DNA of 39,994 bases from an uncultured Schlesneria sp. GTDB taxonomy: Bacteria > Planctomycetota > Planctomycetia > Planctomycetales > Planctomycetaceae. The stretch lies in contig CAIULL010000267.1 in NCBI GenBank assembly GCA_903899985.1, positions 1 to 39,994 on the forward strand, in the 5' to 3' direction. The notes beneath the pieces were generated by a model. It saw only the letters and a list, made by a program, of their open reading frames with translations, did not search any database and had not been told where the DNA came from. Below, one piece after another: positions 7,938 through 17,032 of the stretch (position 1 is its first letter; each line of letters opens with the position of its first letter). Both the position numbers and the translations under genes were made by a program.

Positions 7938-8754
7938 AAACGTCTCGCTGATAACACTCGTTAAATATCTGTTCGGGTACCGTTCCGCGATTCTGGATCT
8001 GGCGACGAATCGTGCGACGATCTGGCTGGGATTGATGTTTGTGATCTCCGCCGGTCTGTCCCGCGAATACGACCGCGTCAATCTTGCTCAGGAACCCTGG
8101 CATTTACTGGCACCGCTTGTCGCATCCCTGGCCACTTCCTGGATTTTGTACGTCATGGTTTACAGTGTGGCGATCTATCGGGGCGCTGAGATGGAGGGGT
8201 TCTGGAGCGGCTATCGACAGTTTCTGGGGCTGTATTGGATGACGGCTCCTTTAGCCTGGTTCTATGGAATTCCCGTCGAGAAATTTCTGCCGCCTGAAGG
8301 AGCGACCAACGCCAATCTCTGGCTGCTGGGGTTAGTATCATTGTGGCGTGTGATGCTCATTCTGCGAGTGATCGTCGTATTGTTCAACGCCTGGACCGTC
8401 AATGTTCTTCCGATCGTCCTGCTGTTTGCCGATTCCGTCGTGCTGTTTCTCTTCGCGATGGCTCCCCAACCCGTCATCTCGGTCATGGGTGGGGTTCGAC
8501 CTGGACATGGTCAGCTCACCGTCGAAATGGTGACACGCTACGCAACGTGGTGGGGAATCCTGACATATCCGTTCTGGGCACTCGGTTTTGTGTTGGTTTT
8601 TGTTTCGACAGAACCCGAATGGGTGAATGTCACGGCGACGGTCAAGCCTTCTCCACGAATTCAACAGACCGTTTGGATTCCGGCAACGGCATCACTCGTA
8701 GGATGGTTTTTGTTGCTGGTCGCCAGCAACCTTCTGCATCATCGGGCTTCTTAA
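7897..8754 (+). CDS. Polytopic membrane protein, paralogue 1
   Basis: About 285 residues with roughly six hydrophobic segments: TIWLGLMFVISAG, LLAPLVASLATSWILYVMVYSVA, FLGLYWMTAPLAWFYGIPVE, LWLLGLVSLWRVMLILRVIVVLF, VLPIVLLFADSVVLFLFAM and a C-terminal pair. It is a clear paralogue of the N-terminal two-thirds of the next gene, sharing the FVISAG.(S/A)REYD and FLGLYW(M/L)TAPLAW motifs. The start is uncertain: GTG at 7897 or GTG at 7864, both inside the 3' end of the radical SAM gene. The family is unknown to me and looks planctomycete-specific. Coupling to the radical SAM gene suggests a shared pathway but is not proof. Confidence 0.75.
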   Translation: MSSNDQKPPETECENVSLITLVKYLFGYRSAILDLATNRATIWLGLMFVISAGLSREYDRVNLAQEPWHLLAPLVASLATSWILYVMVYSVAIYRGAEMEGFWSGYRQFLGLYWMTAPLAWFYGIPVEKFLPPEGATNANLWLLGLVSLWRVMLILRVIVVLFNAWTVNVLPIVLLFADSVVLFLFAMAPQPVISVMGGVRPGHGQLTVEMVTRYATWWGILTYPFWALGFVLVFVSTEPEWVNVTATVKPSPRIQQTVWIPATASLVGWFLLLVASNLLHHRAS

Positions 8755-8783
8755 ACGAAACCGAACGGGACAAGGGGATTCTG

Positions 8784-10136
8784 ATGACGAGTCTCGAACC
8801 AATCGACCATGCCGATGAGCATTCCACTTCGAGCGATGCAGAGATCACTTTGACGACGATCGCTCAGTATCTCGTCGGTTCTCGAACAGCAATCTTGTTG
8901 CTGGCCGAGAATACCAGGACCGTCTGGCTCGGTTTGCTGTTCGTGATTTCTGCCGGGTTTGCCCGTGAGTATGACGGGGAAGATTTATGGAGTGAACCAT
9001 GGCATCTGCTGTTGCCGCTGGTGGCGTCACTGGTCACATCGCTGCTGCTGTTCCTGCTCGTCTATCTGCTTTCGCTCCGTCGACACGCGAATGTCAAAAA
9101 CGTCTTCATGAGCTTTCGCACGTTTCTCGGTTTGTACTGGTTGACCGCACCACTCGCCTGGCTTTATGCCATTCCCGTCGAGCGATTCCTTTCGGCAGCA
9201 AATTCGGCCGGGGTCAACTTCTGGTTACTCGGGATTGTCGCTTTGTGGCGAGTGATCCTGATCATTCGCGTGATTACGGTTCTGTTCAATGCCCGAATCG
9301 AAACCGTTCTTCCCGTCGTGATGCTGTTTGCCGACAGCGTCTTGTTGTTATTGCTGGCGTACATGCCAAGACCGATTCTTGCCGTCATGGGGGGCGTGCG
9401 AATCACCGACAGCGAAATGACCCTGGCAACCCTTTCATTTTTGGTCCACATGGTCGGGATGCTGGCCTTTCCCTTTTGGGTGATTGGCAGCTTCGTCGTT
9501 TTTTGTTTTCGTCAACCTGCCTGGTCTTACCAGACGTCCTCGGGCGAAGTCCCTCGGAAAATTCCTCCGTCAGTGTGGGCCGTGGCGTTGCTTTCAATTC
9601 TCGTGTGGATCTTCATTCTTCCCTTCACCCAGCCTGAACAGCGGCTTCGGTTTCAAGTAGAACGAGCTTTGCGAACGGGCCAACTGCAGGAGGGTGTCGC
9701 GCTGATGAGGGATCATCGACTCGAAGAATTCCCGCCCCATTGGGACCCGCCGCCTCGACTTGGCTACCATGAACGGACTCCCCCGATAATCGATCTGGTT
9801 GAAATTGTGGCCGAGGGACCTGATGACTGGGTCAGACATGTCTATCTCGACAAATTTCAACGGCAGCTTGCCAGCGACAATTTCTGGATGAGTAGTTTGC
9901 GAGATATGGAGGACAACGAGCGGCTGAAGGTCCTGAGCACAGTCGAATTGATGCTGGACAATGAATTATCGCTGACCGATCCAGAATCCCTGAAAAATCT
10001 GATGTTTTCATTGGCCCAGATCGGAGTATCAGATGAAACAAGCTGGAAATTCCCGCACATCTCTGACAAGGTTCGCAAGAAGGCGAAAGAGATTGCGTCG
10101 AGGTTGAACGACGTGCGAGCAATAAAAAGGGATTGA
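8784..10136 (+). CDS. Polytopic membrane protein with soluble C-terminal extension, paralogue 2
   Basis: 450 residues from the ATG at 8784, with AAGGGG about seven bases upstream. The membrane part (to ~290) repeats the design of the preceding gene product. After the last hydrophobic segment (VWAVALLSILVWIFILPF) comes a ~140-residue soluble tail that is helical and charged, including a DLVEIVAEGPDDWVRHVYLD stretch, and that the shorter paralogue lacks. The frame is open for another ~440 bases upstream, but that part overlaps the preceding gene and is not protein-like. Function is unknown. The pair looks like a tandem duplication in which one copy gained or kept a tail domain. Confidence 0.82.
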   Translation: MTSLEPIDHADEHSTSSDAEITLTTIAQYLVGSRTAILLLAENTRTVWLGLLFVISAGFAREYDGEDLWSEPWHLLLPLVASLVTSLLLFLLVYLLSLRRHANVKNVFMSFRTFLGLYWLTAPLAWLYAIPVERFLSAANSAGVNFWLLGIVALWRVILIIRVITVLFNARIETVLPVVMLFADSVLLLLLAYMPRPILAVMGGVRITDSEMTLATLSFLVHMVGMLAFPFWVIGSFVVFCFRQPAWSYQTSSGEVPRKIPPSVWAVALLSILVWIFILPFTQPEQRLRFQVERALRTGQLQEGVALMRDHRLEEFPPHWDPPPRLGYHERTPPIIDLVEIVAEGPDDWVRHVYLDKFQRQLASDNFWMSSLRDMEDNERLKVLSTVELMLDNELSLTDPESLKNLMFSLAQIGVSDETSWKFPHISDKVRKKAKEIASRLNDVRAIKRD

Positions 10137-10204
10137 CTACGCGCCACCAAGTCAGGGACGACGCGAGAATTTTGAGCAACCTATGTGAGAGGGCCGTCTG
10201 TTCT

Positions 10205-10246
10205 GGGGTCGGGCGTTCAAATTTCAAAATTTGAACACCCGACCCC
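10205..10246. terminator. Family B palindrome between convergent genes
   Basis: GGGGTCGGGCGTTCAAATTT and its reverse complement meet at the centre, giving a ~42-bp palindrome. It sits 68 bases after the stop of the rightward membrane protein gene and eight bases beyond the stop of the leftward amidohydrolase gene. It may act as a bidirectional terminator, but there is no long T-run, so the role is inferred from position. Confidence 0.6.
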
Positions 10247-10253
10247 TCTTCGA

Positions 10254-11942
10254 TCACTTCGCCACGTAGATTGTTTTCCCGTCCTTAATCGTCTCGACTA
10301 CTTTGATATCCTTGATCGACATCGGATCGACCTTCAGCGGATTCTTGTCCAGAATCACCAGGTCAGCCCGCTTGCCGACTTCGAGCGAGCCTTTGGTTTT
10401 TTCTTCCTGATACATATGAGCCGAATCGATCGTCAGGGCTTTCAGCGCCTGTATTGGCGTAATTCGCTGATCGGGTCCAATGACTTCCCCCTTACGCGAA
10501 ATGCGATTGACGGCCGACCACATCACAAATAACTGGTCGATCGGCGAGACATTGAAGTCCGTGTGATTGGCACAATGAATCCCCATTTCAATGGCGGTCT
10601 TCATCGGACTGAGAAAGAACGTTTGTTCTTTCCCTCGGTTCTTCAGATGAGTCTCACCAAAGTAAAAACAGTGCTCCGTAAAGAACGAGGCCATGATTTT
10701 GTAATCGACGTATTTTTCGAGCTGATCCCTTCGCACGAACTGCGAATGGATGACTGTTGTTCGTCGATCAGCGAACCGGTCTTTGGCCACCTTTTCATGG
10801 CATTCCAGAAACATGTCGATTGCCGCGTCACCATTACAGTGGATGATTAACTGCAAATTGTTGTCATAAACAAACTTGATGAACTCTTCCGCTTGAGCTT
10901 TCGGAAACAGTGGTTCGCCGCGCCAGTTCTTTTCACCCCCCGGCCCACCTGTCAGATAGGGGGTCGTGAAAAAGGCGGTTCGACCCTGAGGCGATCCATC
11001 AAGCGTGATCTTAATCCCGGCGAGCTTCAGATGGTTTGAGTATTCACCAAACTTCGCCGGAGGGGTCGTTTTGAACACGGTTTCGGCTTCGGTCACGAAT
11101 GGGTAGGCAGCGACATCGATAGAAAGTAATCCCTGCGCCGCAGCTTTTTGTAAAAGAGCGACATCTGCCCGCATTGTGGCCCCTTCCTGTGCGGTCGTGA
11201 TGCCGGCTGCGGCATAAATCGCCTGGCCTTCCTGGAACCGGGTCAGCAGTTCCTCTTCCGATGGCTTCGGCAGATTCATAAAGACCGGCATCCAGGCCGC
11301 TTCCATCAGCAGCCCTTCCGGTTCCATCGAATTGGGTTTGCGAACGATGACCCCTCCTGGTGGAGTTGGCGTTTCTTTCGAAATCTTGAATTTCTTGAGT
11401 GCCGCCGAGTTGCAGACCGCTCCGTGCAGCGACACGTGCTGGACGAACACTGGGTTATCCGGAAAAGCCGCATCCAGATCAGCCGCACTCATCTCGCGTC
11501 CATCGGTAATCGCATCACCGTCATAGCCATAACCGACAATGAATTCGCCGTTAGGAATCTTGAATTTGGCCTGGGTTGCTTTCAGAGAAGTGATGATGTC
11601 GGCAATCGACTTCCCTGGACCAGCGGGGGGAGCGAAGCAGTTCGCCTGGTGAGCGACCTGCAAACAGTTGATGAAGTGACTGTGTCCATCAAGGAACCCG
11701 GGAACAAGAGTTTTTCCGCCCAGGTCAACCAGCTTTGTGGTATCTCCCTTGAGTTTCAGCACATCGGCCTTCGTCCCGACGGCGATGATCTTGCCTTTGA
11801 AAACGGCCAGTGCTTCAGCAGCCGGATTCTTATCGTCAACTGTGACAATATCCCCGCCGTGATAGATGACATCGGCCGTGTCGGCACAATTTGCCACGAC
11901 TGGAAAAAGCAAAAACAAAGACAGCACCATGAATCGTTTCAT
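10254..11942 (-). CDS. Secreted amidohydrolase (YtcJ-like)
   Basis: 562 residues with a signal peptide (MKRFMVLSLFLLFPVVANCA), so the enzyme is exported. The mature part opens with the amidohydrolase composite domain DVIYHGGDIVTVDDKNPAAE and GKIIAVGTKADVL, then the metal-binding PGFLDGHSHF (D85-H89). Later metal-site elements fitting the family are LQLIIHCNGDAAID and TVIHSQFV, and the end has the conserved KGSLEVGKRADLVILDKNPL. This is the amidohydrolase-3 (YtcJ/AepA) family. These are hydrolases of amide or related bonds whose substrates are mostly unknown. It stands alone between convergent and divergent neighbours. Substrate cannot be assigned. Confidence 0.9.
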   Translation of the reverse strand: MKRFMVLSLFLLFPVVANCADTADVIYHGGDIVTVDDKNPAAEALAVFKGKIIAVGTKADVLKLKGDTTKLVDLGGKTLVPGFLDGHSHFINCLQVAHQANCFAPPAGPGKSIADIITSLKATQAKFKIPNGEFIVGYGYDGDAITDGREMSAADLDAAFPDNPVFVQHVSLHGAVCNSAALKKFKISKETPTPPGGVIVRKPNSMEPEGLLMEAAWMPVFMNLPKPSEEELLTRFQEGQAIYAAAGITTAQEGATMRADVALLQKAAAQGLLSIDVAAYPFVTEAETVFKTTPPAKFGEYSNHLKLAGIKITLDGSPQGRTAFFTTPYLTGGPGGEKNWRGEPLFPKAQAEEFIKFVYDNNLQLIIHCNGDAAIDMFLECHEKVAKDRFADRRTTVIHSQFVRRDQLEKYVDYKIMASFFTEHCFYFGETHLKNRGKEQTFFLSPMKTAIEMGIHCANHTDFNVSPIDQLFVMWSAVNRISRKGEVIGPDQRITPIQALKALTIDSAHMYQEEKTKGSLEVGKRADLVILDKNPLKVDPMSIKDIKVVETIKDGKTIYVAK

Positions 11943-12098
11943 CAGAGATCCTTCAGATTGAGAGCAGGGTATGCCGCCACGGGCTGGACATTGGAGTTAA
12001 CAAATCGTAGTCGGTCAGGTGCACCCCATCTACTGATTTCGTATGTTTAAGTGATCTCTCTCACGTCGAAACTTTGGCCTCGTTAACGGAGCCCGCTG

Positions 12099-13151
12099 AT
12101 GGCTGGAACGCCGCAATTGACCGCTGCGATGGGATTGATACTCGGTTCATTGACGACTCTGTTGAATGCCGCAGATCCTCAAAATGCTCAAGGGGTTCAG
12201 CCAGTAACATCAAATGCAGGTGTGATCCAATACCATGGCTATTCGCGGGCCATCGAATTGAAGCGGAAAAATGCCCGTGTCGTACTTTGCCCTCAGGTTG
12301 GCGGACGTGTTCTCGAGTTCTCGGTCGACGGGAAGGACTCGATGTTTATGGAGGACGCCGAGAAGCAATGGCAGCCGGGAAATCCCGTCAAAGTGACAGC
12401 GGGCCGATTTGACTATGGTCCTGAACTGACTGTGATTCCACATCCCGAGCTCTGGTCTGGCGAATGGTCCCACGAAATTACGGGGGAATATTCTGCCAGA
12501 TTGACGAGTCAGAAAGACGATCGGGCGGGCATTCAGCTTGTCCGTGATTTCCAGTTACTTGAAGGTGACACGTCCGAAACGAAATCGACGATCCATTTAG
12601 CCTGCAAGCAGACGATCCGAAACATTGGCAAAGAAGTCCGCGAAGTGTGTCACTGGGGTCGATCTTTCTCGCCGGGAGGCGGAATCTGCGTGATTCCACT
12701 CGGCGACCGACCGAGTCGGTTCCCCTCCAAATATGCGATGTATGAAGAGAGTGCGACGATCAACGTCCGAAACACTGACGAGAAGATTCGCGAACGGGAC
12801 GGCTTTCTGGAAATCCTGGCCCCGCCTCGCAAACCGAAACTGGGATTTGACGCAACCGCTGGTTGGTTAGGGTATCTGATGCCGGGTAATACGCTTTTCG
12901 TCAAACGGTTTCCGATCTTTCCCGACCGTGTCTACAACGAAGCGGCGGGCCTGACGATTTCGGTCTGGTGTCCAACGGGACCACGTATTGAACTGGAACC
13001 GATCGGTCCAAGAGAACGATTGCAGCCGGGCGAATCGGCGTCGTTTACCGAGGAATGGTGGCTATTGCCGTTTCCATTCCCAAAGGAAGGGGAACAGATC
13101 GATTTGAAGTCGCTCGACGCGTTGGTCAAGACTCAAACAGCCCGGCGGTAA
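12099..13151 (+). CDS. Exported DUF4380-like protein
   Basis: 350 residues with an N-terminal signal-like segment (AAMGLILGSLTTLLNAAD). The ATG at 12099 has CGGAG at suitable distance. The body is beta-rich and resembles the galactose-mutarotase-like DUF4380 family: YSRAIELKRKNARVVLCPQVGGRVLEFS near the N-terminus, a central SFSPGGGICVIPLG, and a late PGESASFTEEWWLLPF. Such folds bind carbohydrates, but no catalytic residues can be assigned here. The family call is by recognition, without a search. Its neighbours are unrelated enzymes with no operon structure. Confidence 0.8.
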   Translation: MAGTPQLTAAMGLILGSLTTLLNAADPQNAQGVQPVTSNAGVIQYHGYSRAIELKRKNARVVLCPQVGGRVLEFSVDGKDSMFMEDAEKQWQPGNPVKVTAGRFDYGPELTVIPHPELWSGEWSHEITGEYSARLTSQKDDRAGIQLVRDFQLLEGDTSETKSTIHLACKQTIRNIGKEVREVCHWGRSFSPGGGICVIPLGDRPSRFPSKYAMYEESATINVRNTDEKIRERDGFLEILAPPRKPKLGFDATAGWLGYLMPGNTLFVKRFPIFPDRVYNEAAGLTISVWCPTGPRIELEPIGPRERLQPGESASFTEEWWLLPFPFPKEGEQIDLKSLDALVKTQTARR

Positions 13152-13302
13152 TGCGATTTTGTTCCGGCAATCTTCTCACGGAACTTTGTCACAGCCTCGC
13201 GAGCCTCTGGAAACCGGTTGAAAACTTGGGTAAACCTTTAACGTTCGAAATACCGACGAGTGACTTCGCCGGGTCTACAAAGTTGTCCATCAGAAAGATT
13301 GC

Positions 13303-14526
13303 ATGTCCTTTCATCATACGACGCTGGAAAACGGTCTCGAAATTGTTGCCGAAACGAATTCTGACGTGCATAGCGTGGCGTTCGGTTTTTATGTGAAAGC
13401 GGGTGCTCGCGATGAAACCCCGGAAGTTTCCGGCGTCAGCCATTTTCTCGAACACATGGCCTTCAAGGGAACCGAACGTTTCACAGCCGAAGACGTAAAC
13501 CGGATCTTCGACGAAGTCGGTGCCGACAACAACGCGGCCACGGGGGAAGAGAGTACGGTTTATTATGCCGCCACATTGCCGGAATACCTGCCGCAGACGT
13601 TTGAGATCCAGTCAAGCATTCTGTTTCCTACGTTGCGCCAGGACGATTTCGATGTCGAAAAGAAAGTGATTCTGGAAGAGATCGGCATGTACGCCGACCA
13701 GCCCTCATCCGTCGCCTACGACAATGCGATGCAGGCTCACTTCCACGGACACCCGCTGGGCCAATCGGTCCTGGGTACGACCGAGAGTGTTGGTGGACTG
13801 TCATCCGAACAGATGCGCGAGTATCACCGTAAGCATTATCTCGCGGGAAATATCGTACTGGCCGTGACAGGTAATACTGACTGGTCCACGATCCTGGAAC
13901 TGGCGAATCGCCATTGTGCAAATTGGCCAAAAGGAAAGTCGGATCGCAAGGTGATGCGCGCATCGCCCAGGCCATCCACGAAATACATTCCGAAAGAGGA
14001 ATGCCAACAGGAACAGGTCATTCAGCTTTCTCCCGCACCCTCGGGAAGTGACCCCCTACGGTTCGCGGCCGAACTGATGTCAGTCATCGTTGGCGATGAC
14101 TGTAACAGCCGACTGTACTGGGAACTGCTAGACCCGGGCCTGGTTGAATCGGCTGAGATGGGTTACTACGAATACGAAGAGACCGGTGCCTATCTGACTT
14201 TTCTCAATGGGCCTCCTGAAGAGACGAAATCCAATCTGAAGCGAATCGCCAAGATCTACGCCGACGTGAATAAGCGTGGAGTGACTGCCGACGAACTTGA
14301 GCAGGCCAAGAACAAGGTTTGCTCGCGTCTGGTTTTGCGCGGCGAACGTCCGATGGGACGGCTGGGGGGACTCGGCAACAACTGGTTGTTCCGTCGTGAA
14401 TACCGCAGCATCGCCGACGATCTGGCGATCGTGCAGAACATCACGCTGAACGATATTCGTACGCTGCTCGACCAATTCCCGCTCGGGCAGATGACCACCA
14501 TTGGCGTCGGGCCACTAAAAGATTGA
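13303..14526 (+). CDS. M16-family zinc metallopeptidase
   Basis: 407 residues without a signal peptide, close to the length of bacterial M16B processing-peptidase-like proteins. The inverted zinc motif HFLEH is at residues 47-51, inside GVSHFLEHMAFKGTERF. The third zinc ligand is the Glu in VILEEIGMY around 125-126. The second half is the usual M16 C-terminal domain, with RPMGRLGGLGNNWLFR near the end. These peptidases cleave peptides inside a clamshell chamber, and in some bacteria they pair with an inactive partner; no partner gene lies next to it. The 151-base gap before it has no other feature. Confidence 0.94.
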   Translation: MSFHHTTLENGLEIVAETNSDVHSVAFGFYVKAGARDETPEVSGVSHFLEHMAFKGTERFTAEDVNRIFDEVGADNNAATGEESTVYYAATLPEYLPQTFEIQSSILFPTLRQDDFDVEKKVILEEIGMYADQPSSVAYDNAMQAHFHGHPLGQSVLGTTESVGGLSSEQMREYHRKHYLAGNIVLAVTGNTDWSTILELANRHCANWPKGKSDRKVMRASPRPSTKYIPKEECQQEQVIQLSPAPSGSDPLRFAAELMSVIVGDDCNSRLYWELLDPGLVESAEMGYYEYEETGAYLTFLNGPPEETKSNLKRIAKIYADVNKRGVTADELEQAKNKVCSRLVLRGERPMGRLGGLGNNWLFRREYRSIADDLAIVQNITLNDIRTLLDQFPLGQMTTIGVGPLKD

Positions 14527-14589
14527 CAGGCGTTGTTGTCGACTTCTCGTAGGGTCTTTTTCCAGGAAGTAATGGTTCTGCTGAAAACT

Positions 14590-14689
14590 GTGCCACTGCT
14601 TGACGGTCTTCCGTCAAGCAGTGCCGAGTTGCCAAGCGAATGTTGATTTCAAGACACTGCTTCTCCGAAGACCTCCGAAGCAGTGGCAC
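14590..14689. repeat. Family A twin-hairpin element (copy 2)
   Basis: 100 bp bounded by GTGCCACTGC and GCAGTGGCAC. Left hairpin: CACTGCTTGACGG pairs with CCGTCAAGCAGTG around TCTT. Right hairpin: CACTGCTTCTCCGAAG pairs with CTCCGAAGCAGTG. It lies 63 bases after the M16 peptidase stop codon and could form a strong RNA structure at the 3' end of that transcript. Confidence 0.85.
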
Positions 14690-14731
14690 ATTTAGATAAA
14701 GCCCGAGGAAAAATCACGGCATTTGTTGTAG

Positions 14732-14757
14732 GGTGGGTCGAGCTTCGAGGCCCACCA
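14732..14757. repeat. GGTGGG...CCCACC hairpin
   Basis: A short stem, GGTGGG with inner GAGC, closes on TTCG and returns as CCCACC. It is preceded by GTAG, like the GTAGGGTGGG extragenic palindromes scattered through many bacterial genomes. It is not placed as a terminator, since the next gene starts 47 bases on in the same direction. Confidence 0.5.
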
Positions 14758-14803
14758 TCTTCGCATTTTATCCCATCTCCTCCCCTCACAAACGGACAGA
14801 AAA

Positions 14804-16525
14804 ATGCAGCTCATTTTTAACCGTCTTGCAACTTGTTTTTTGATTGGTGCTTTGCTGGTTTCGTCATCGGCCTCTGCGCAAGAGACCCCAAAAGGGGAAC
14901 TCATTAAATACACGTTCGATCAATCAAAGATCTTTCCGGGGACAACTCGCGAAGTCTCAATCTACGTCCCGAAACAATATGACCCCGCCAAACCGGCGTG
15001 TGTCTATGTCAATCAAGATGGCGTTCAATACAAAGCCCCGGAAGTTTTCGACGCGTTGATCAGCAAAGGCGAAATGCCCATTACGATCGGGGTATTTGTC
15101 ACACCGGGTATCGTCAAGCCGACATCAGATCAGGCCTTGCCACGCTTCAATCGCAGCTTTGAATATGACGGTTTGGGTGACGGATATGCTCGGTTCCTGC
15201 TGGACGAGTTATTGCCAAACGTCGAGACCAAAACCACCACCGATGGCCGAGCCATCAAGCTGTCCAAGGACGGCAACGATCGAGCCATTGGCGGAGCCAG
15301 CAGCGGTGCCATTTGTGCTTTCACTGCCGCGTGGGAACGGCCCGATGCTTTCCGTCGCGTCTTCAGCGCAATCGGAACGTACGTGGGACTGCGTGGCGGA
15401 CAGAACTATTCAACGCTGATTCGCAAATACGAACCGAAGCCCCTTCGCGTTTTTCTGGAAGACGGCAGCAACGACCTCAACATTTACGGCGGTGACTGGT
15501 GGATGGCCAATCAGGCGATGGAACGATCACTGGTCTTCGCCGGTTACGAAGTGACCCATGTCTGGGGAGAAGGTGGCCATAACGGCGAGCACGCCACGAA
15601 GCTGTTCCCTGACGCGATGCGCTGGTTGTGGAAGGATTGGCCTGCCGGGATTAAAGCTGGAAAAGGCTCGCCACAGATCCAGGAGATTTTGATTCCTGGC
15701 GAAGACTGGAAGCTGGTTGGCGAAGGTTATCAGTTCACTGAAGGTCCCGCAGTGAACGCCAAGGGTCAGGTCTTTTTCAATGATGTCGGAGCAGGCAAAA
15801 CGTTTCAGGTGACATCGGAAGGAACCGTCAAAGAATTTCTAAGTGATTCGAAAAAGGGGGACGGTCAGGCCTTTGGACCCGACGGTCGATTGTATGCGAA
15901 TGCAGGGACGACGAGTCAGGTCCTTGCCTGGGACGCTGCGGGCAATTCCTCAGTCATCGCCGAAGGTTTTCGAGGAAACGATCTTGTCGTGGCCCATAAC
16001 GGCGGAATCTATGTAACGAATCCCGGCTGGAATGGAACGGACCCCAGCAAGATCTATTACGTCAGTCCGAAGGGAGAAAAGACTGTCGTCGATACCGGTT
16101 TGAGATTCTCAAACGGCATCTGCATGTCGCCCGACCAGTCGTTGCTATACGTCGCCGACAGTCGCACTCATTGGGTTTACAGCTACCAGATTCAGGCCGA
16201 CGGGTCGCTCGCACATAAACAAAAATATTTTCATTTGCATGTCCCCGACACGGCGGAGGACAGCGGAGCCGACGGCATCCGTTGCGATCGCGACGGCCGA
16301 GTTTGGGTTGCAACGCGACTTGGTCTGCAGGTCTGTGATCAACCAGGTCGAGTGAACTGCATCATCCCGACCCCCAACGGAAAAGTTTCGAACCTGACCT
16401 TCGGCGGCGAGAATTTCGATGTTCTCTACTGCACATGCGGAGACCGCGTCTATTCCCGCAAGGTCAAAGTAAAAGGAGCCAACGGCTGGGATGCTCCGAA
16501 TAAGCCAGGGAATCCTCGGTTATGA
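14804..16525 (+). CDS. Secreted esterase / SMP-30 gluconolactonase-like fusion
   Basis: 573 residues with a signal peptide ending near SASAQE (about 26). Residues ~35-280 form an alpha/beta-hydrolase of the enterochelin-esterase-like type: nucleophile S166 in GGASSGA, an acidic candidate in FLEDGSNDLN (220-224) and a His in GEGGHNGEH (259). Residues ~300-560 form an SMP-30/gluconolactonase beta-propeller, with EGPAVNAKGQVFFNDV, RFSNGICMSPDQSLLYVADS and DGIRCDRDGRVWVATR containing likely metal ligands. Planctomycetes often encode each half separately in polysaccharide or plant-ester degradation. Here they are one exported chain, suggesting hydrolysis of an ester followed by opening of a lactone-type product. 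The substrate is not known. Confidence 0.9.
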   Translation: MQLIFNRLATCFLIGALLVSSSASAQETPKGELIKYTFDQSKIFPGTTREVSIYVPKQYDPAKPACVYVNQDGVQYKAPEVFDALISKGEMPITIGVFVTPGIVKPTSDQALPRFNRSFEYDGLGDGYARFLLDELLPNVETKTTTDGRAIKLSKDGNDRAIGGASSGAICAFTAAWERPDAFRRVFSAIGTYVGLRGGQNYSTLIRKYEPKPLRVFLEDGSNDLNIYGGDWWMANQAMERSLVFAGYEVTHVWGEGGHNGEHATKLFPDAMRWLWKDWPAGIKAGKGSPQIQEILIPGEDWKLVGEGYQFTEGPAVNAKGQVFFNDVGAGKTFQVTSEGTVKEFLSDSKKGDGQAFGPDGRLYANAGTTSQVLAWDAAGNSSVIAEGFRGNDLVVAHNGGIYVTNPGWNGTDPSKIYYVSPKGEKTVVDTGLRFSNGICMSPDQSLLYVADSRTHWVYSYQIQADGSLAHKQKYFHLHVPDTAEDSGADGIRCDRDGRVWVATRLGLQVCDQPGRVNCIIPTPNGKVSNLTFGGENFDVLYCTCGDRVYSRKVKVKGANGWDAPNKPGNPRL

Positions 16526-17032
16526 GCGAGAGTCTCTGGCGATAAATCCGGGTCTGTACTTTTTGTTGAGATGCATCAACAAGTGCGATTCTCGGATTTC
16601 GAAATTGAGGGAGAACAGTGGGTGAGTCCATTCAAACAAACCGTTGACGACAACTTTTTCGCTCAATCCTCCGACCTGAAGGGCCGTTTGTTAAAATAGC
16701 CAGGGACAACGGCAGGCCGTGCGAAAGCAAAGAAGTGTTGCCACCGATGAACACAGAGTCACACTGATAAATACAAGAAATTGAACAGACAGGCCAAGGT
16801 GTTTCGTTCGATTCTATTCCTCTTTATCTGTGTGGTTCTGTAGTACTCACGTTTTGTTTCTTTGCGCCCCGCGAAGATTTTTCGTGGGAGGGCGAGGCTC
16901 CCGCCGAGCCGTGAAGTAGGGACACGCATCGACTCAGCGGCTCGGCAGGAGCCTCGCCCTCCCATTGGGTTGCGGGCGAAGCCCGCGCCGGGTGTATCAG
17001 TGGCGAAATTCTCATGAAGGAGCTCTCTAACG
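16526..17032. other. Gene-free interval with an extragenic palindrome
   Basis: No convincing gene lies here; short frames on the minus strand only read through the palindrome at 16885-16964. A smaller GC-rich hairpin GCGGGCGAAGCCCGC follows at ~16973. The ribosome binding site of the next gene (GAAGGAG) lies at its right edge. Confidence 0.7.
16885..16964. repeat. GGGAGGGCGAGGCTCC inverted repeat
   Basis: The arms TGGGAGGGCGAGGCTCC(C)GCCGAGCCG (16885-16911) and its reverse complement (16938-16964) enclose 26 bases. This GC-rich element is of a kind seen repeatedly in planctomycete genomes, where it gives rise to spurious short predicted proteins beginning MGGRGSCRA. I treat those frames as artefacts of the repeat. 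Confidence 0.85.

Noticed and set aside
8343-8783. Long N-terminal extension of the second membrane protein
   Set aside because: It overlaps the first membrane protein gene in another frame and reads as non-protein-like Arg/Ser/His-rich sequence; the paralogue alignment and AAGGGG site support the ATG at 8784.
12210-12473. Antisense frame in the DUF4380-like gene
   Set aside because: A shadow of the well-supported plus-strand gene, with no features of its own.
16759-17015. Minus-strand frames beginning MGGRGSCRA
   Set aside because: They read through an extragenic inverted repeat common in planctomycetes and have no independent support as genes.
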